From assembly GCA_013152825.1 (NCBI GenBank), contig JAADFP010000080.1, positions 1-5,165 on the forward strand: DNA of 5,165 nucleotides, given 5' to 3'. Shown one piece after another: positions 1-5,165 of the stretch (its first letter is position 1; every line of letters starts with the position of its first letter). Source of the DNA: Caldisericota bacterium (lineage in GTDB: Bacteria > CAIJMQ01 > JAADFP01). The notes beneath the pieces were generated by a model. It made no database searches. It saw only the letters and a program-made list of their open reading frames with translations, and had not been told where the DNA came from. Position numbers and translations under genes: made by a program.

Positions 1-47
1 CCCGCTTACGCCCCGAAGGCAAATGGAAAACATCTTATCTCTTTTAG
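1..47 (+). CDS. Possible 3' tail of an upstream gene
   Basis: The reading frame that begins at base 3 stays open from the window edge to a TAG at 45-47 and gives the short tail RLRPEGKWKTSYLF. If real, it would overlap the start of the dehydrogenase gene by 25 bp, an arrangement common in operons with translational coupling. It would also explain why that gene has no promoter visible in the window. Only 14 residues are visible, so no family can be named. A stretch this short can be open by chance, and the other two forward frames are open here too. Confidence 0.2.
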   Translation, partial: RLRPEGKWKTSYLF

Positions 48-1345
48 GCAAGCATTTTACCTGTCCGCACTGTGGAAGGAAGCATTATATTCCCACACGC
101 AGGGTTCTTATCCAGCGAGATGCTTTTGCTCTTTTGCCTTCCTTTATCTCCTCCTTGATAGGGGGAGTAAACGTGCTGCTTCTATGTGATAACATAACCT
201 ATGAGGTGGCCGGAAGAAAGAGCCAGGAAATTTTAAAAAACTCCCATAACGTATCTCTAAAGGTTCTCTATCCGACAGATTCTCCTCGCGTATATGCAGA
301 GGAAAGATACCTGGGAGATATCTTACGGGAGGCAGAGGGTAAAGAGGCTATTATAACCCTGGGAACAGGCACCATCACTGACCTGGGAAAATACGCAGCG
401 AATAAACTTAACCTCCCGGCAGTAAGTCTTCCCACCGCTCCCTCCATGAATGCTTACACCTCCGGGGTGGCAGCTTTCCTCTCCCGGGAGGGGCTAAAAG
501 TAACCGTGCCGGTAAATCCTCCGGTAGGGGTGCTGGCAGATACTGAGATAATTTCAGGGGCACCTTTAGACCTGATTAAAGCCGGCTTTGCCGACAGCCT
601 GGCGAAAGCATTTGCCAATGCGGACTGGAAGATTTCTTCTTTTCTCACTGGTGAAAGGTTCTGCCCTTTGCCGCTCGAAATAGTTACAGAGATAGAGTCT
701 AAGTTTATCCAGCAGGGAGATAAAATAATAAACAGGGACGATAAAGTTATCGCCTATCTCATGGAAGGACTCATCCTGGGAGGATTCTCCATGGTCATTG
801 CCGGTAAGTCGTCGCCTGCTTCGGGAGGAGAACACCTTATCTCCCATTTCCTGGATATGGAGGCACATGAAAGAGGGATTCCGCCTTACGCATACCACGG
901 TATCCAGGTAGGGCTGGGTGTGCTTATTGTCTCCCGGCTTTACGATACACTGAAGGCTTTTTCTGCACAAGAAGTAGAGCGCAGGCTTAAAAAAAGGCAG
1001 GTTAATTACCAGGAGAGGAGTAAATTTCTGGAGCTGGAATTTCCCGCTGTAAAAGAGGTGTTTAAGAAAAAAATTCCGCTCCTTGAGGAGCTGCCCGCCA
1101 AGTTACCGGGGCTCTGGGAAAAGATAAAAGAAGAGGTGTTCCCTTTCCTTTATTCCCATAAAGAAATCGAGGAATACCTGAGAAAAGCGGAATGCCCACT
1201 GCGCTTTAGCGAAATAGGAGTGAACAGAGAACTGGCCAGAAAAGCAATACTCCAGGCCAGGTTCATAAGAGACAGGTTAACCGTGCTGGATATTGCTGAC
1301 GAGCTGGGAATTCTGGAGCCGGATAATCTCTGCTCTTTCAGTTAA
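23..1345 (+). CDS. sn-glycerol-1-phosphate dehydrogenase (AraM/EgsA-type, iron-containing alcohol dehydrogenase superfamily)
   Basis: This 440-residue cytoplasmic protein is predicted to reduce dihydroxyacetone phosphate to sn-glycerol-1-phosphate with NAD(P)H. The nucleotide-binding motif GTGTITDLGKYAA lies at 114-126. The metal ligands expected for the family are Asp191 (GFADSLAK), His271 (SGGEHLISH) and His292 (YHGIQVG). The D-to-H and H-to-H spacings of 80 and 21 resemble archaeal G1P dehydrogenases. The tail ARFIRDRLTVLDIADELGIL (396-415) is typical of bacterial AraM-like members. An N-terminal Cys14-Cys17-His21 cluster looks like a small zinc knuckle, and similar C-x-CG-x2-H starts occur in clostridial-type homologues. 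The start at 23 is the first Met, but the frame is open to the window edge. The only SD-like sequence (GAAGG, 15-19) is just 3 nt away, so a start outside the window is not excluded. In bacteria the product can feed heptaprenylglyceryl phosphate or ether-lipid synthesis. The family call is strong; the physiological product is inferred. Confidence 0.9.
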   Translation: MENILSLLGKHFTCPHCGRKHYIPTRRVLIQRDAFALLPSFISSLIGGVNVLLLCDNITYEVAGRKSQEILKNSHNVSLKVLYPTDSPRVYAEERYLGDILREAEGKEAIITLGTGTITDLGKYAANKLNLPAVSLPTAPSMNAYTSGVAAFLSREGLKVTVPVNPPVGVLADTEIISGAPLDLIKAGFADSLAKAFANADWKISSFLTGERFCPLPLEIVTEIESKFIQQGDKIINRDDKVIAYLMEGLILGGFSMVIAGKSSPASGGEHLISHFLDMEAHERGIPPYAYHGIQVGLGVLIVSRLYDTLKAFSAQEVERRLKKRQVNYQERSKFLELEFPAVKEVFKKKIPLLEELPAKLPGLWEKIKEEVFPFLYSHKEIEEYLRKAECPLRFSEIGVNRELARKAILQARFIRDRLTVLDIADELGILEPDNLCSFS

Positions 1346-1370
1346 CCCGGCAAGGGCTGTCAGCGCCTCC

Positions 1371-2726
1371 CTACCATTTATAACGAACGGTATAAAGAAC
1401 CTTTGCTTCCTGGTTAGGCTTAACCTTTACCTTAAATTGCACTGTCTGAGCATCCCGCTTTTCCCAGGCTTGAGACGAATTTACAATCGTCCAGTCTCCC
1501 CAGAGATGCTCTACCACTTCTATGGTTACCTCTTCCGCTTTGTGATTTCTTAGAAGAATCTGGTATGAAGATTCCCAGAGACGGTTGCCCAGTTTTTCCT
1601 GTTTTAATTGCTTCCTTTCTCCCACTAAGTCAAAGGCATAACCTAAAAACAACCTTACTTTTTCATCCTTGGGAGTATGGTCAATCTCGTCTTCGCCGAT
1701 AAACTCCATGTCTCCCTGCGAGGCTTTATAGACCCGTATCTTGCCCTTGGGAAGAGGCATGCCGAGATTGTACTTGCGGGAATTGATAAACTCCACGTTC
1801 ACAGCTACTTTTTTCGCACTTTTTGCTCCATCGTAAGTGTATATTTTCTGGAAGGGAACATGCGAGGCTTCCAGGAGAGAGATCTGCTTTATCTGGTTAT
1901 TTTTCAGGGTGGTTTTGCGGGACAGGGTGTAAATGCGGTATTCAAAAAATGGTTGCTCTTTAAATTGGGGCACGCTTGCATTCATTGCTTCGTACATCAC
2001 CCTTCTTTGCGGTACTGCTTTCTTTTCTACCCGGTGCACCTCTCCGGCAATAAGTTTAAGATTGGCATCAGTGAAAGTTGTCCCGGAGCGATTGTCAAGT
2101 GTAACCCAGCCTTTCAAATCAAGCAGATTTTCTTTCTCCCCTATCCTTACCACGTAATCTGCCTTCCAGTTAATTCCTTTTGTTATATAAGTAACTTCAA
2201 CATCTACTTTCCCTTTCTTCTCCGATTTTATCCACCATACCAGCGTGGGACGGGTAATCAGCCCCTGTGGGAGAGAGGGAAACACAATGCTTTTTATGTT
2301 GTCCATTTTCAGGAGAATCAGGTTTCCTTTACGCAATTGGAGAATTAAAGTATCTCCCTGGAAACTTTTCAGTTTACCTTCAAATGTATTATCGTCTTTC
2401 TCTGTTATGCTTATATCTCGCTCCAGGTACTTCTGCAGAAGTTTTTGCGCATTTAAAAGATCAAACTCGTAATTCTGCTCCAGGAGAGAAGCAGGGAAAC
2501 GGGGTGAGAGCACGCGAAAGAGCACACTTGAGGGCTCTACCAGTGCAGCTACACCCGAGAATCTTTTCTCGTTAATACCTTTAACGAGCTGTAAAGTACG
2601 TACATCTTTAACCAGGGCAAAGTTCTGGTTGTAAACAGTGAGAGAAACTCCTTTCTCGTTCATTGCTGATAAGGCAGCAAGAAACACAAAGAAGAAAATA
2701 GTACCTGAAAAAAGCCATTTCTTCAT
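1371..2726 (-). CDS. Secreted DUF4139 domain-containing protein
   Basis: This is a 451-residue exported protein of unknown biochemical function. Residues 1-21 form a Sec signal peptide: KK, then a hydrophobic core FFFVFLAAL, then a small-residue end at SA. The mature part begins with LTVYNQNFALVKDVR (29-43), the characteristic start of DUF4139 proteins. The core block holds ITKGINWKADYVV (181-193) and GWVTLDNRSGTTFTDANLKLIAGEVHRV (206-233, key residues D211, G215, D220, H231). It ends with the NHKAEEVTIEVVEH (394-407) and YTVRYKW (445-451) strands. The composition suggests beta-rich domains around a helical stretch near 83-103. The family includes MuiA-like mucoidy inhibitors, but that role should not be carried over. 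I chose the ATG at 2726 because it has a strong SD and directly precedes the signal peptide. A 50-residue upstream extension is unlikely, because it would run through the promoter. The gene is probably monocistronic. It converges on the dehydrogenase with 25 bp between stops and no clear terminator. Confidence 0.85.
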   Translation of the reverse strand: MKKWLFSGTIFFFVFLAALSAMNEKGVSLTVYNQNFALVKDVRTLQLVKGINEKRFSGVAALVEPSSVLFRVLSPRFPASLLEQNYEFDLLNAQKLLQKYLERDISITEKDDNTFEGKLKSFQGDTLILQLRKGNLILLKMDNIKSIVFPSLPQGLITRPTLVWWIKSEKKGKVDVEVTYITKGINWKADYVVRIGEKENLLDLKGWVTLDNRSGTTFTDANLKLIAGEVHRVEKKAVPQRRVMYEAMNASVPQFKEQPFFEYRIYTLSRKTTLKNNQIKQISLLEASHVPFQKIYTYDGAKSAKKVAVNVEFINSRKYNLGMPLPKGKIRVYKASQGDMEFIGEDEIDHTPKDEKVRLFLGYAFDLVGERKQLKQEKLGNRLWESSYQILLRNHKAEEVTIEVVEHLWGDWTIVNSSQAWEKRDAQTVQFKVKVKPNQEAKVLYTVRYKW

Positions 2727-2731
2727 AAGCA

Positions 2732-2738
2732 CCCCCTT
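2732..2738 (-). promoter_or_regulatory. Ribosome binding site of the DUF4139 gene
   Basis: Read on the minus strand, AAGGGGG lies five bases before the ATG at 2726 (AAAGGGGGTGCTT then ATG). It decides the start at 2726 over an in-frame ATG 150 bases upstream, which has no such site. Confidence 0.75.
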
Positions 2739-2744
2739 TGTTGC

Positions 2745-2774
2745 ATTATAGCATCTTACCCAGACTATACCCAA
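2745..2774 (-). promoter_or_regulatory. Sigma70-type extended -10 promoter of the DUF4139 gene
   Basis: On the minus strand there is a perfect TATAAT (2750-2745), preceded by TG plus one base (TGC, 2753-2751), which makes an extended -10. A weak -35, TTGGGT, lies at 2774-2769 with an 18-bp spacer. Transcription would begin near 2738, leaving a leader of only about 12 bases that consists mostly of the SD. No operator is obvious. Confidence 0.65.
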
Positions 2775-2811
2775 AAGGGGAACCCGGTATACATAAAAAC
2801 CGACAACAAGC

Positions 2812-2841
2812 TTGACTAAGCACGAATATAGATGATAAACT
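2812..2841 (+). promoter_or_regulatory. Sigma70-type promoter of the radical SAM gene
   Basis: A good -35, TTGACT (2812-2817), is followed after 18 bp by TAAACT (2836-2841), which matches 4 of 6 consensus bases and is preceded by TG plus one base (2833-2835), an extended -10. A GATAAA at 2834-2839 with a 16-bp spacer is an alternative -10. Transcription would begin around 2848, just before the ribosome binding site. It is back to back with the minus-strand promoter, with 37 bp between the two -35 elements. Confidence 0.55.
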
Positions 2842-2850
2842 ATCGGCAGT

Positions 2851-2858
2851 GGGAGGTG
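2851..2858 (+). promoter_or_regulatory. Ribosome binding site of the radical SAM gene
   Basis: GGGAGGTG lies six bases before the ATG at 2865. It selects this start over the in-frame ATG at 2832, which lies inside the promoter -10 region and would add only 11 residues of non-family sequence. Confidence 0.8.
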
Positions 2859-2864
2859 AAAAAA

Positions 2865-4361
2865 ATGGATATACAAAAGGTAATTTTCAATGTGGTAGAG
2901 AAAGGAACATCCAACCGCATGACAAATGCCCTAATAAATTCATCCTTGCGTAATCCTCGCACCCGCAAAGCGCTCCTTAAAGCCACGGAGAAGGTTATAT
3001 ACTCTGCCGCTATGAAAGGACCGTCCCGGCCCAAGAAAGTTTACCTGGATAGATATTACATGGGAAGAGCGCTGCTTAACTCCCTGGATAAAGCTCTCTC
3101 CTCCAATTCGCTGTCTAAGGAATGTATTAATAAATTATCCAATGTTTTCTTTGGCAAGATACTCCTCTCGGGGATTCACACCCGAAAGAAATTTTACGAA
3201 GAGCATGGCTTCCAGCCTCCTTCTTTTATCACCATTTCTCCCACAAATGTGTGCAACCTTAAATGTGTGGGATGTTATGCAGGCGAAATATACACAAAGC
3301 ATGTCCTGGAGTACGATGTATTTGACAAAATAATTGATGATATGAAAAAAGAATTTGCCGCACACTTCTTTGTTATTTCAGGAGGCGAACCTTTTGTTTA
3401 CCGGGACAAGGGGAAAACACTCTTCGATATTTTAGAGAAACACCAGGATGCTTACTTCATGGCTTACACCAATGGGACAAAGATAGATAAAGATGTCGCC
3501 AAGAGGCTGGCAGAGCTGGGTAATTTCACTCCTGCCATCTCCGTGGAAGGATTTGAGGAGGAAACGGATGCCCGGAGAGGCAAGGGAGTATTTAAGAAAA
3601 TCATGCAGGCCATGGATAACCTGCGGGAAGCCGGGGTCATGTTTGGCATATCAGTAACTCCCTGCCGTCATAATGCTGAGCTGTTGCTTTCCGATGAATT
3701 TCTTAAGTTCTTCTTTGACGAGAAAGGAATCTTCTATGCCTGGTTCTTCCAGTACATGCCCATTGGCAGGTCCCCTTCCATGGACTTGATGGTGACACCG
3801 GAGCAACGGGTAAAGATGTACCACCGCATCTGGGACCTGGTGATAAACGATAAACTTTTCCTGGCAGACTTCTGGGATTCGGGCACAGCTTCAGACGGCT
3901 GCATGTCCGCAGCGCGAGGCGGTGGATACTTTTACGTATTATGGGATGGCACTATTACCCCCTGTGTCTTTATCCCCTTTAAGGACAGAAGATATGGAAA
4001 CATATACGAGGTTTATAAACGGGGAGAAACACTTACCGATGTCATAAAGTCACCCCTGTTTACTGCCATCAGGAAATGGCAGTCCAATTACTGGATGGAC
4101 CAGCCGCGCGAGAAATGCGGCAACTTGCTAGCCCCCTGTATCATCAGAGACAATTGCCAGGTATTCTACAAAATAGTCAAAGCAGTAGGCGCACAGCCGA
4201 TAGATGAAGGAGCGGGTTCCTACCTGAAATTTGTGGAAAAGGGAGAAATGCCCAAATACAACGAGGAATACCGCAAACTGACAGACCCCCTCTGGGAAGA
4301 ACATTTCCTCAAAGAGGAAGATGAAGCTGTTGTGTCAGAAGTAGTGGCGGGTAAAGAGTAA
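2865..4361 (+). CDS. Radical SAM enzyme with SPASM-like C-terminal region; possible lipid-modifying enzyme
   Basis: This is a 498-residue cytoplasmic radical SAM protein. The [4Fe-4S]-SAM motif is Cys130-x3-Cys134-x2-Cys137 (CNLKCVGCY), preceded by FITISPTNV. The SAM-binding GGEP motif is at 173-176, and a later barrel segment, SVEG, is at 226-229. After the barrel come five clustered cysteines: 346 (SDGC), 367 (WDGTITPC), 418, 425 and 431. They resemble a SPASM/twitch auxiliary Fe-S region, but the C418-x6-C425-x5-C431 spacing is not the textbook pattern. An N-terminal basic, mostly helical region (about 1-118) has no motif I recognise and may bind the substrate or a membrane. The C-terminal 60 residues are acidic. 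The start is set by a strong SD. The substrate cannot be read from sequence. Candidates are lipid tail coupling or alkyl modification, given the nearby G1P dehydrogenase, or peptide maturation as in other SPASM proteins, although no precursor peptide gene is visible. The enzyme class is secure; the substrate is speculative. Confidence 0.9.
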   Translation: MDIQKVIFNVVEKGTSNRMTNALINSSLRNPRTRKALLKATEKVIYSAAMKGPSRPKKVYLDRYYMGRALLNSLDKALSSNSLSKECINKLSNVFFGKILLSGIHTRKKFYEEHGFQPPSFITISPTNVCNLKCVGCYAGEIYTKHVLEYDVFDKIIDDMKKEFAAHFFVISGGEPFVYRDKGKTLFDILEKHQDAYFMAYTNGTKIDKDVAKRLAELGNFTPAISVEGFEEETDARRGKGVFKKIMQAMDNLREAGVMFGISVTPCRHNAELLLSDEFLKFFFDEKGIFYAWFFQYMPIGRSPSMDLMVTPEQRVKMYHRIWDLVINDKLFLADFWDSGTASDGCMSAARGGGYFYVLWDGTITPCVFIPFKDRRYGNIYEVYKRGETLTDVIKSPLFTAIRKWQSNYWMDQPREKCGNLLAPCIIRDNCQVFYKIVKAVGAQPIDEGAGSYLKFVEKGEMPKYNEEYRKLTDPLWEEHFLKEEDEAVVSEVVAGKE

Positions 4362-4364
4362 ACC

Positions 4365-4387
4365 GAGAGCCGGGGCTTTTCTTAATG
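4365..4387 (+). terminator. Weak candidate terminator after the radical SAM gene
   Basis: GAGAGC and GCTTTT can pair around a CGGG loop (4365-4370 with 4375-4380, two G-U pairs), followed by CTTAA. The stem is short and the T tract is partly used in pairing. It sits 3 bases after the stop codon at 4361, the right place for a terminator, but it would be a weak one. Confidence 0.3.
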
Positions 4388-4467
4388 GTTAAGACATTAG
4401 CCTGATAGAGGTAAGCTTACCCGCCCCCCCTGCTACTCGCCGGGGGGAGCAGTACTTGTAAAGTATT
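4381..4467. repeat. Cluster of inverted repeats in the intergenic region
   Basis: Four inverted repeats lie within 87 bases. CTTAA-TGG-TTAAG is at 4381-4393. A perfect 12-base palindrome, GGTAAGCTTACC, is at 4410-4421. A C7 run at 4424-4430 faces a G6 run at 4442-4447. CTGCT (4430-4434) faces AGCAG (4448-4452), and this arm can extend with CTC:GGG past a bulged A. AGTACTT-GTA-AAGTATT is at 4451-4467. The C/G stem and the CTGCT/AGCAG stem overlap and cannot both form easily. These elements may be RNA hairpins, protein-binding sites or remnants of a mobile element. No function can be assigned from sequence. Confidence 0.5.
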
Positions 4468-4472
4468 AAAAT
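4467..4472 (+). promoter_or_regulatory. Possible -10 element for the nuclease gene
   Basis: TAAAAT matches 5 of 6 bases of the sigma70 -10 and ends 9 bases before the ATG at 4482. No convincing -35 is found at 16-18 bp. If used, the transcript would begin only a few bases before the start codon, which would fit the lack of a recognisable SD there. Confidence 0.3.
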
Positions 4473-4481
4473 TCAAAAAGT

Positions 4482-5024
4482 ATGAATAGCCCGATTAGGT
4501 TATTTATTACATCTTTACTCCTTACCACTCTATTGATTTTTGCAGGCATTACCTTTACCCAGGCTGCCGAGTTGCAGAAATTTGCTGGAGCCAGGTTGGT
4601 AAATAATCTGGCAAACGATGGAGACAGCTTCTTTGTGGAAGTGGGTGGGAAAATCCACTATGTAAGGCTCTATTTTGTTGACTGTCCTGAAATTTCTGCG
4701 GAGACAGCAAGTGATACACGACGGGTGAAGGAACAGGCACGCTATTTTGGCCTGGCCGACCCAGCGCGTGTAACTTATTTTGGTCACAAAGCAAAAGCTT
4801 TCGTTGCCGATAAACTTGCCAGGCCCTTCACTGTTTATACCGCCTTTGCGAACGCCATGGGAAGATCAGCAAAGAAGCGGATATATGCCTTTATTATCAC
4901 CGCAGAAGGTGATGACCTGGCCAGTCTGCTGGTTAGGGAAGGGTTAGCCCGCACGCGCGGTATAGGCAGAAAAACACCCGAGGGCATACCACGCGAGGAA
5001 ATGACGAATGACGAAAAGGCTTAG
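4482..5024 (+). CDS. Exported staphylococcal-nuclease-like (thermonuclease family) protein, truncated by frameshift
   Basis: This reading frame encodes 180 residues. Residues 1-28 form a signal peptide with hydrophobic core LFITSLLLTTLLIFAGI and likely cleavage at TQA/AEL, so the nuclease should act outside the cytoplasm. The SNase/OB-fold domain follows. DGDS is at 46-49 (Asp48 aligns with S. aureus Asp21). Arg62 aligns with Arg35, Asp67 with Asp40 and Glu70 with Glu43 in RLYFVDCPE. Arg128 (GRS) is the probable Arg87 equivalent. VREGLA (151-156) is identical to S. aureus nuclease. Cys68 replaces the usual Thr41, a variant I believe occurs in related bacterial groups. The catalytic set is complete, so the family call is firm. 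The frame stops at 5022-5024, before the C-terminal helix and Trp that stabilise the fold. Those lie in the next frame, and a 7-bp tandem duplication explains the shift. An in-frame TAA at 4467 excludes a longer N-terminus, and no SD is seen. Confidence 0.85.
   Translation: MNSPIRLFITSLLLTTLLIFAGITFTQAAELQKFAGARLVNNLANDGDSFFVEVGGKIHYVRLYFVDCPEISAETASDTRRVKEQARYFGLADPARVTYFGHKAKAFVADKLARPFTVYTAFANAMGRSAKKRIYAFIITAEGDDLASLLVREGLARTRGIGRKTPEGIPREEMTNDEKA
5000..5015. repeat. 7-bp tandem duplication that causes the frameshift
   Basis: ATGACGA occurs twice in tandem at 5001-5007 and 5008-5014, with period-7 identity extending one base on each side. Seven bases shift the frame by one. With a single copy the codons read Glu-Met-Thr-Lys-Arg-Leu-Arg-Asp and continue the nuclease domain without a stop. 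This is directly visible in the sequence. Confidence 0.95.
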
Positions 5025-5165
5025 AGATATGGAAGTCTCGGCAATGTTGAAACGCGTGGGCATCTGGTCGGAGAGCAATCCTGACCGCATTGCTGAATTG
5101 AGGGCTAAACAGCGTAGCGAAGAGGAGGAATTGCAGGAAATACAAAAGCAGATTGAGAAAAAAGC
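5008..5165 (+). pseudogene. Displaced C-terminal part of the nuclease gene, continuing past the window
   Basis: The +1 frame gives 52 residues from an ATG at 5008 and remains open at the window edge. RLRDMEVSAMLKRVGIWSE corresponds to the C-terminal helix and Trp140 region of S. aureus nuclease, where the equivalent end is KLNIWSE, so this is the missing end of the preceding frame. After it, residues 25-52 are rich in Glu, Gln, Lys and Arg (RAKQRSEEEELQEIQKQIEKK) and look like a coiled coil, an extension beyond the minimal nuclease. A GAGG at 4995-4998, nine bases before the ATG at 5008, could allow a restart, so the piece may be translated separately and not be dead. The upstream limit of this frame is a TGA at 5002-5004. 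Confidence 0.8.

Noticed and set aside
566..970. 134-residue reverse ORF inside the dehydrogenase gene
   Set aside because: It is antisense to the conserved metal-binding and NAD(P)-domain coding region, and its sequence looks like out-of-frame translation.
1346..1370. Bidirectional terminator between the convergent genes
   Set aside because: The 25-bp gap has no stem of useful length followed by a T run on either strand.
1677..2348. 223-residue forward ORF inside the DUF4139 gene
   Set aside because: It lies antisense to a well-supported family gene, its translation is low in complexity and rich in Phe/Cys/His with no recognisable motif, and it has no SD.
2727..2876. 50-residue N-terminal extension of the DUF4139 protein
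   Set aside because: It would cross both promoters and place a signal peptide internally. The ATG at 2726 has its own SD and leads directly into the signal peptide.
23..4361. Single operon of the G1P dehydrogenase and the radical SAM gene
   Set aside because: The DUF4139 gene lies between them on the opposite strand, and the radical SAM gene has its own promoter.
4424..4452. H-type pseudoknot from the C-run/G-run and CTGCT/AGCAG pairs
   Set aside because: The order of arms fits, but both crossing loops would have zero length, which is not sterically reasonable. Mutually exclusive hairpins are more likely.
5008..5024. Programmed frameshift on the AAAAG run in the nuclease gene
   Set aside because: A -1 slip on the A run leads to the wrong frame; the needed shift is +1. 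The 7-bp duplication explains the break fully.
1..5165. tRNA, rRNA, CRISPR array or transposase
   Set aside because: No regularly spaced repeats, tRNA-like folds or transposase-like proteins were seen on either strand.

Overview
The window looks like bacterial chromosome of moderate GC. Start sites have Shine-Dalgarno sequences, two sigma70-type promoters with extended -10 elements are visible, and two genes carry Sec-type signal peptides. Nothing in the sequence fixes the phylum. A glycerol-1-phosphate dehydrogenase next to a lipid-like radical SAM gene would suit an anaerobic or uncultivated lineage, but that is inference.

Layout. At the left edge an upstream gene may end just inside the G1P dehydrogenase gene (23-1345, +), an AraM/EgsA-type metal-dependent dehydrogenase with an N-terminal Cys/His knuckle. 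It converges, with only 25 bp between stop codons, on a secreted DUF4139 protein (2726-1371, -). That gene diverges from a radical SAM enzyme with a SPASM-like C-terminal region (2865-4361, +). The 138 bp between the two start codons holds one promoter for each direction. A 120-bp intergenic stretch rich in palindromes and homopolymer tracts follows. Last comes an exported staphylococcal-nuclease-type (thermonuclease) gene that begins at 4482 and runs off the right edge.

Main observation. The nuclease reading frame is interrupted at 5022 by a perfect 7-bp tandem duplication (ATGACGA twice, 5001-5014). Removing one copy in thought restores a continuous frame. That frame runs straight into the expected C-terminal helix and conserved Trp of the nuclease fold, then a charged, probably coiled-coil tail. 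The gene is therefore a recent frameshift, a two-copy slippage switch, or a two-part gene with a restart ATG in the second repeat copy.

How the genes may relate. G1P dehydrogenase supplies the sn-glycerol-1-phosphate backbone used for archaeal-type ether lipids and some bacterial heptaprenylglyceryl compounds. Radical SAM enzymes are known to couple or modify lipid tails (Tes, the proposed bacterial membrane-spanning lipid synthase, HpnH). Their proximity allows a lipid-modification hypothesis, but they are not in one operon here because the antisense DUF4139 gene lies between them.
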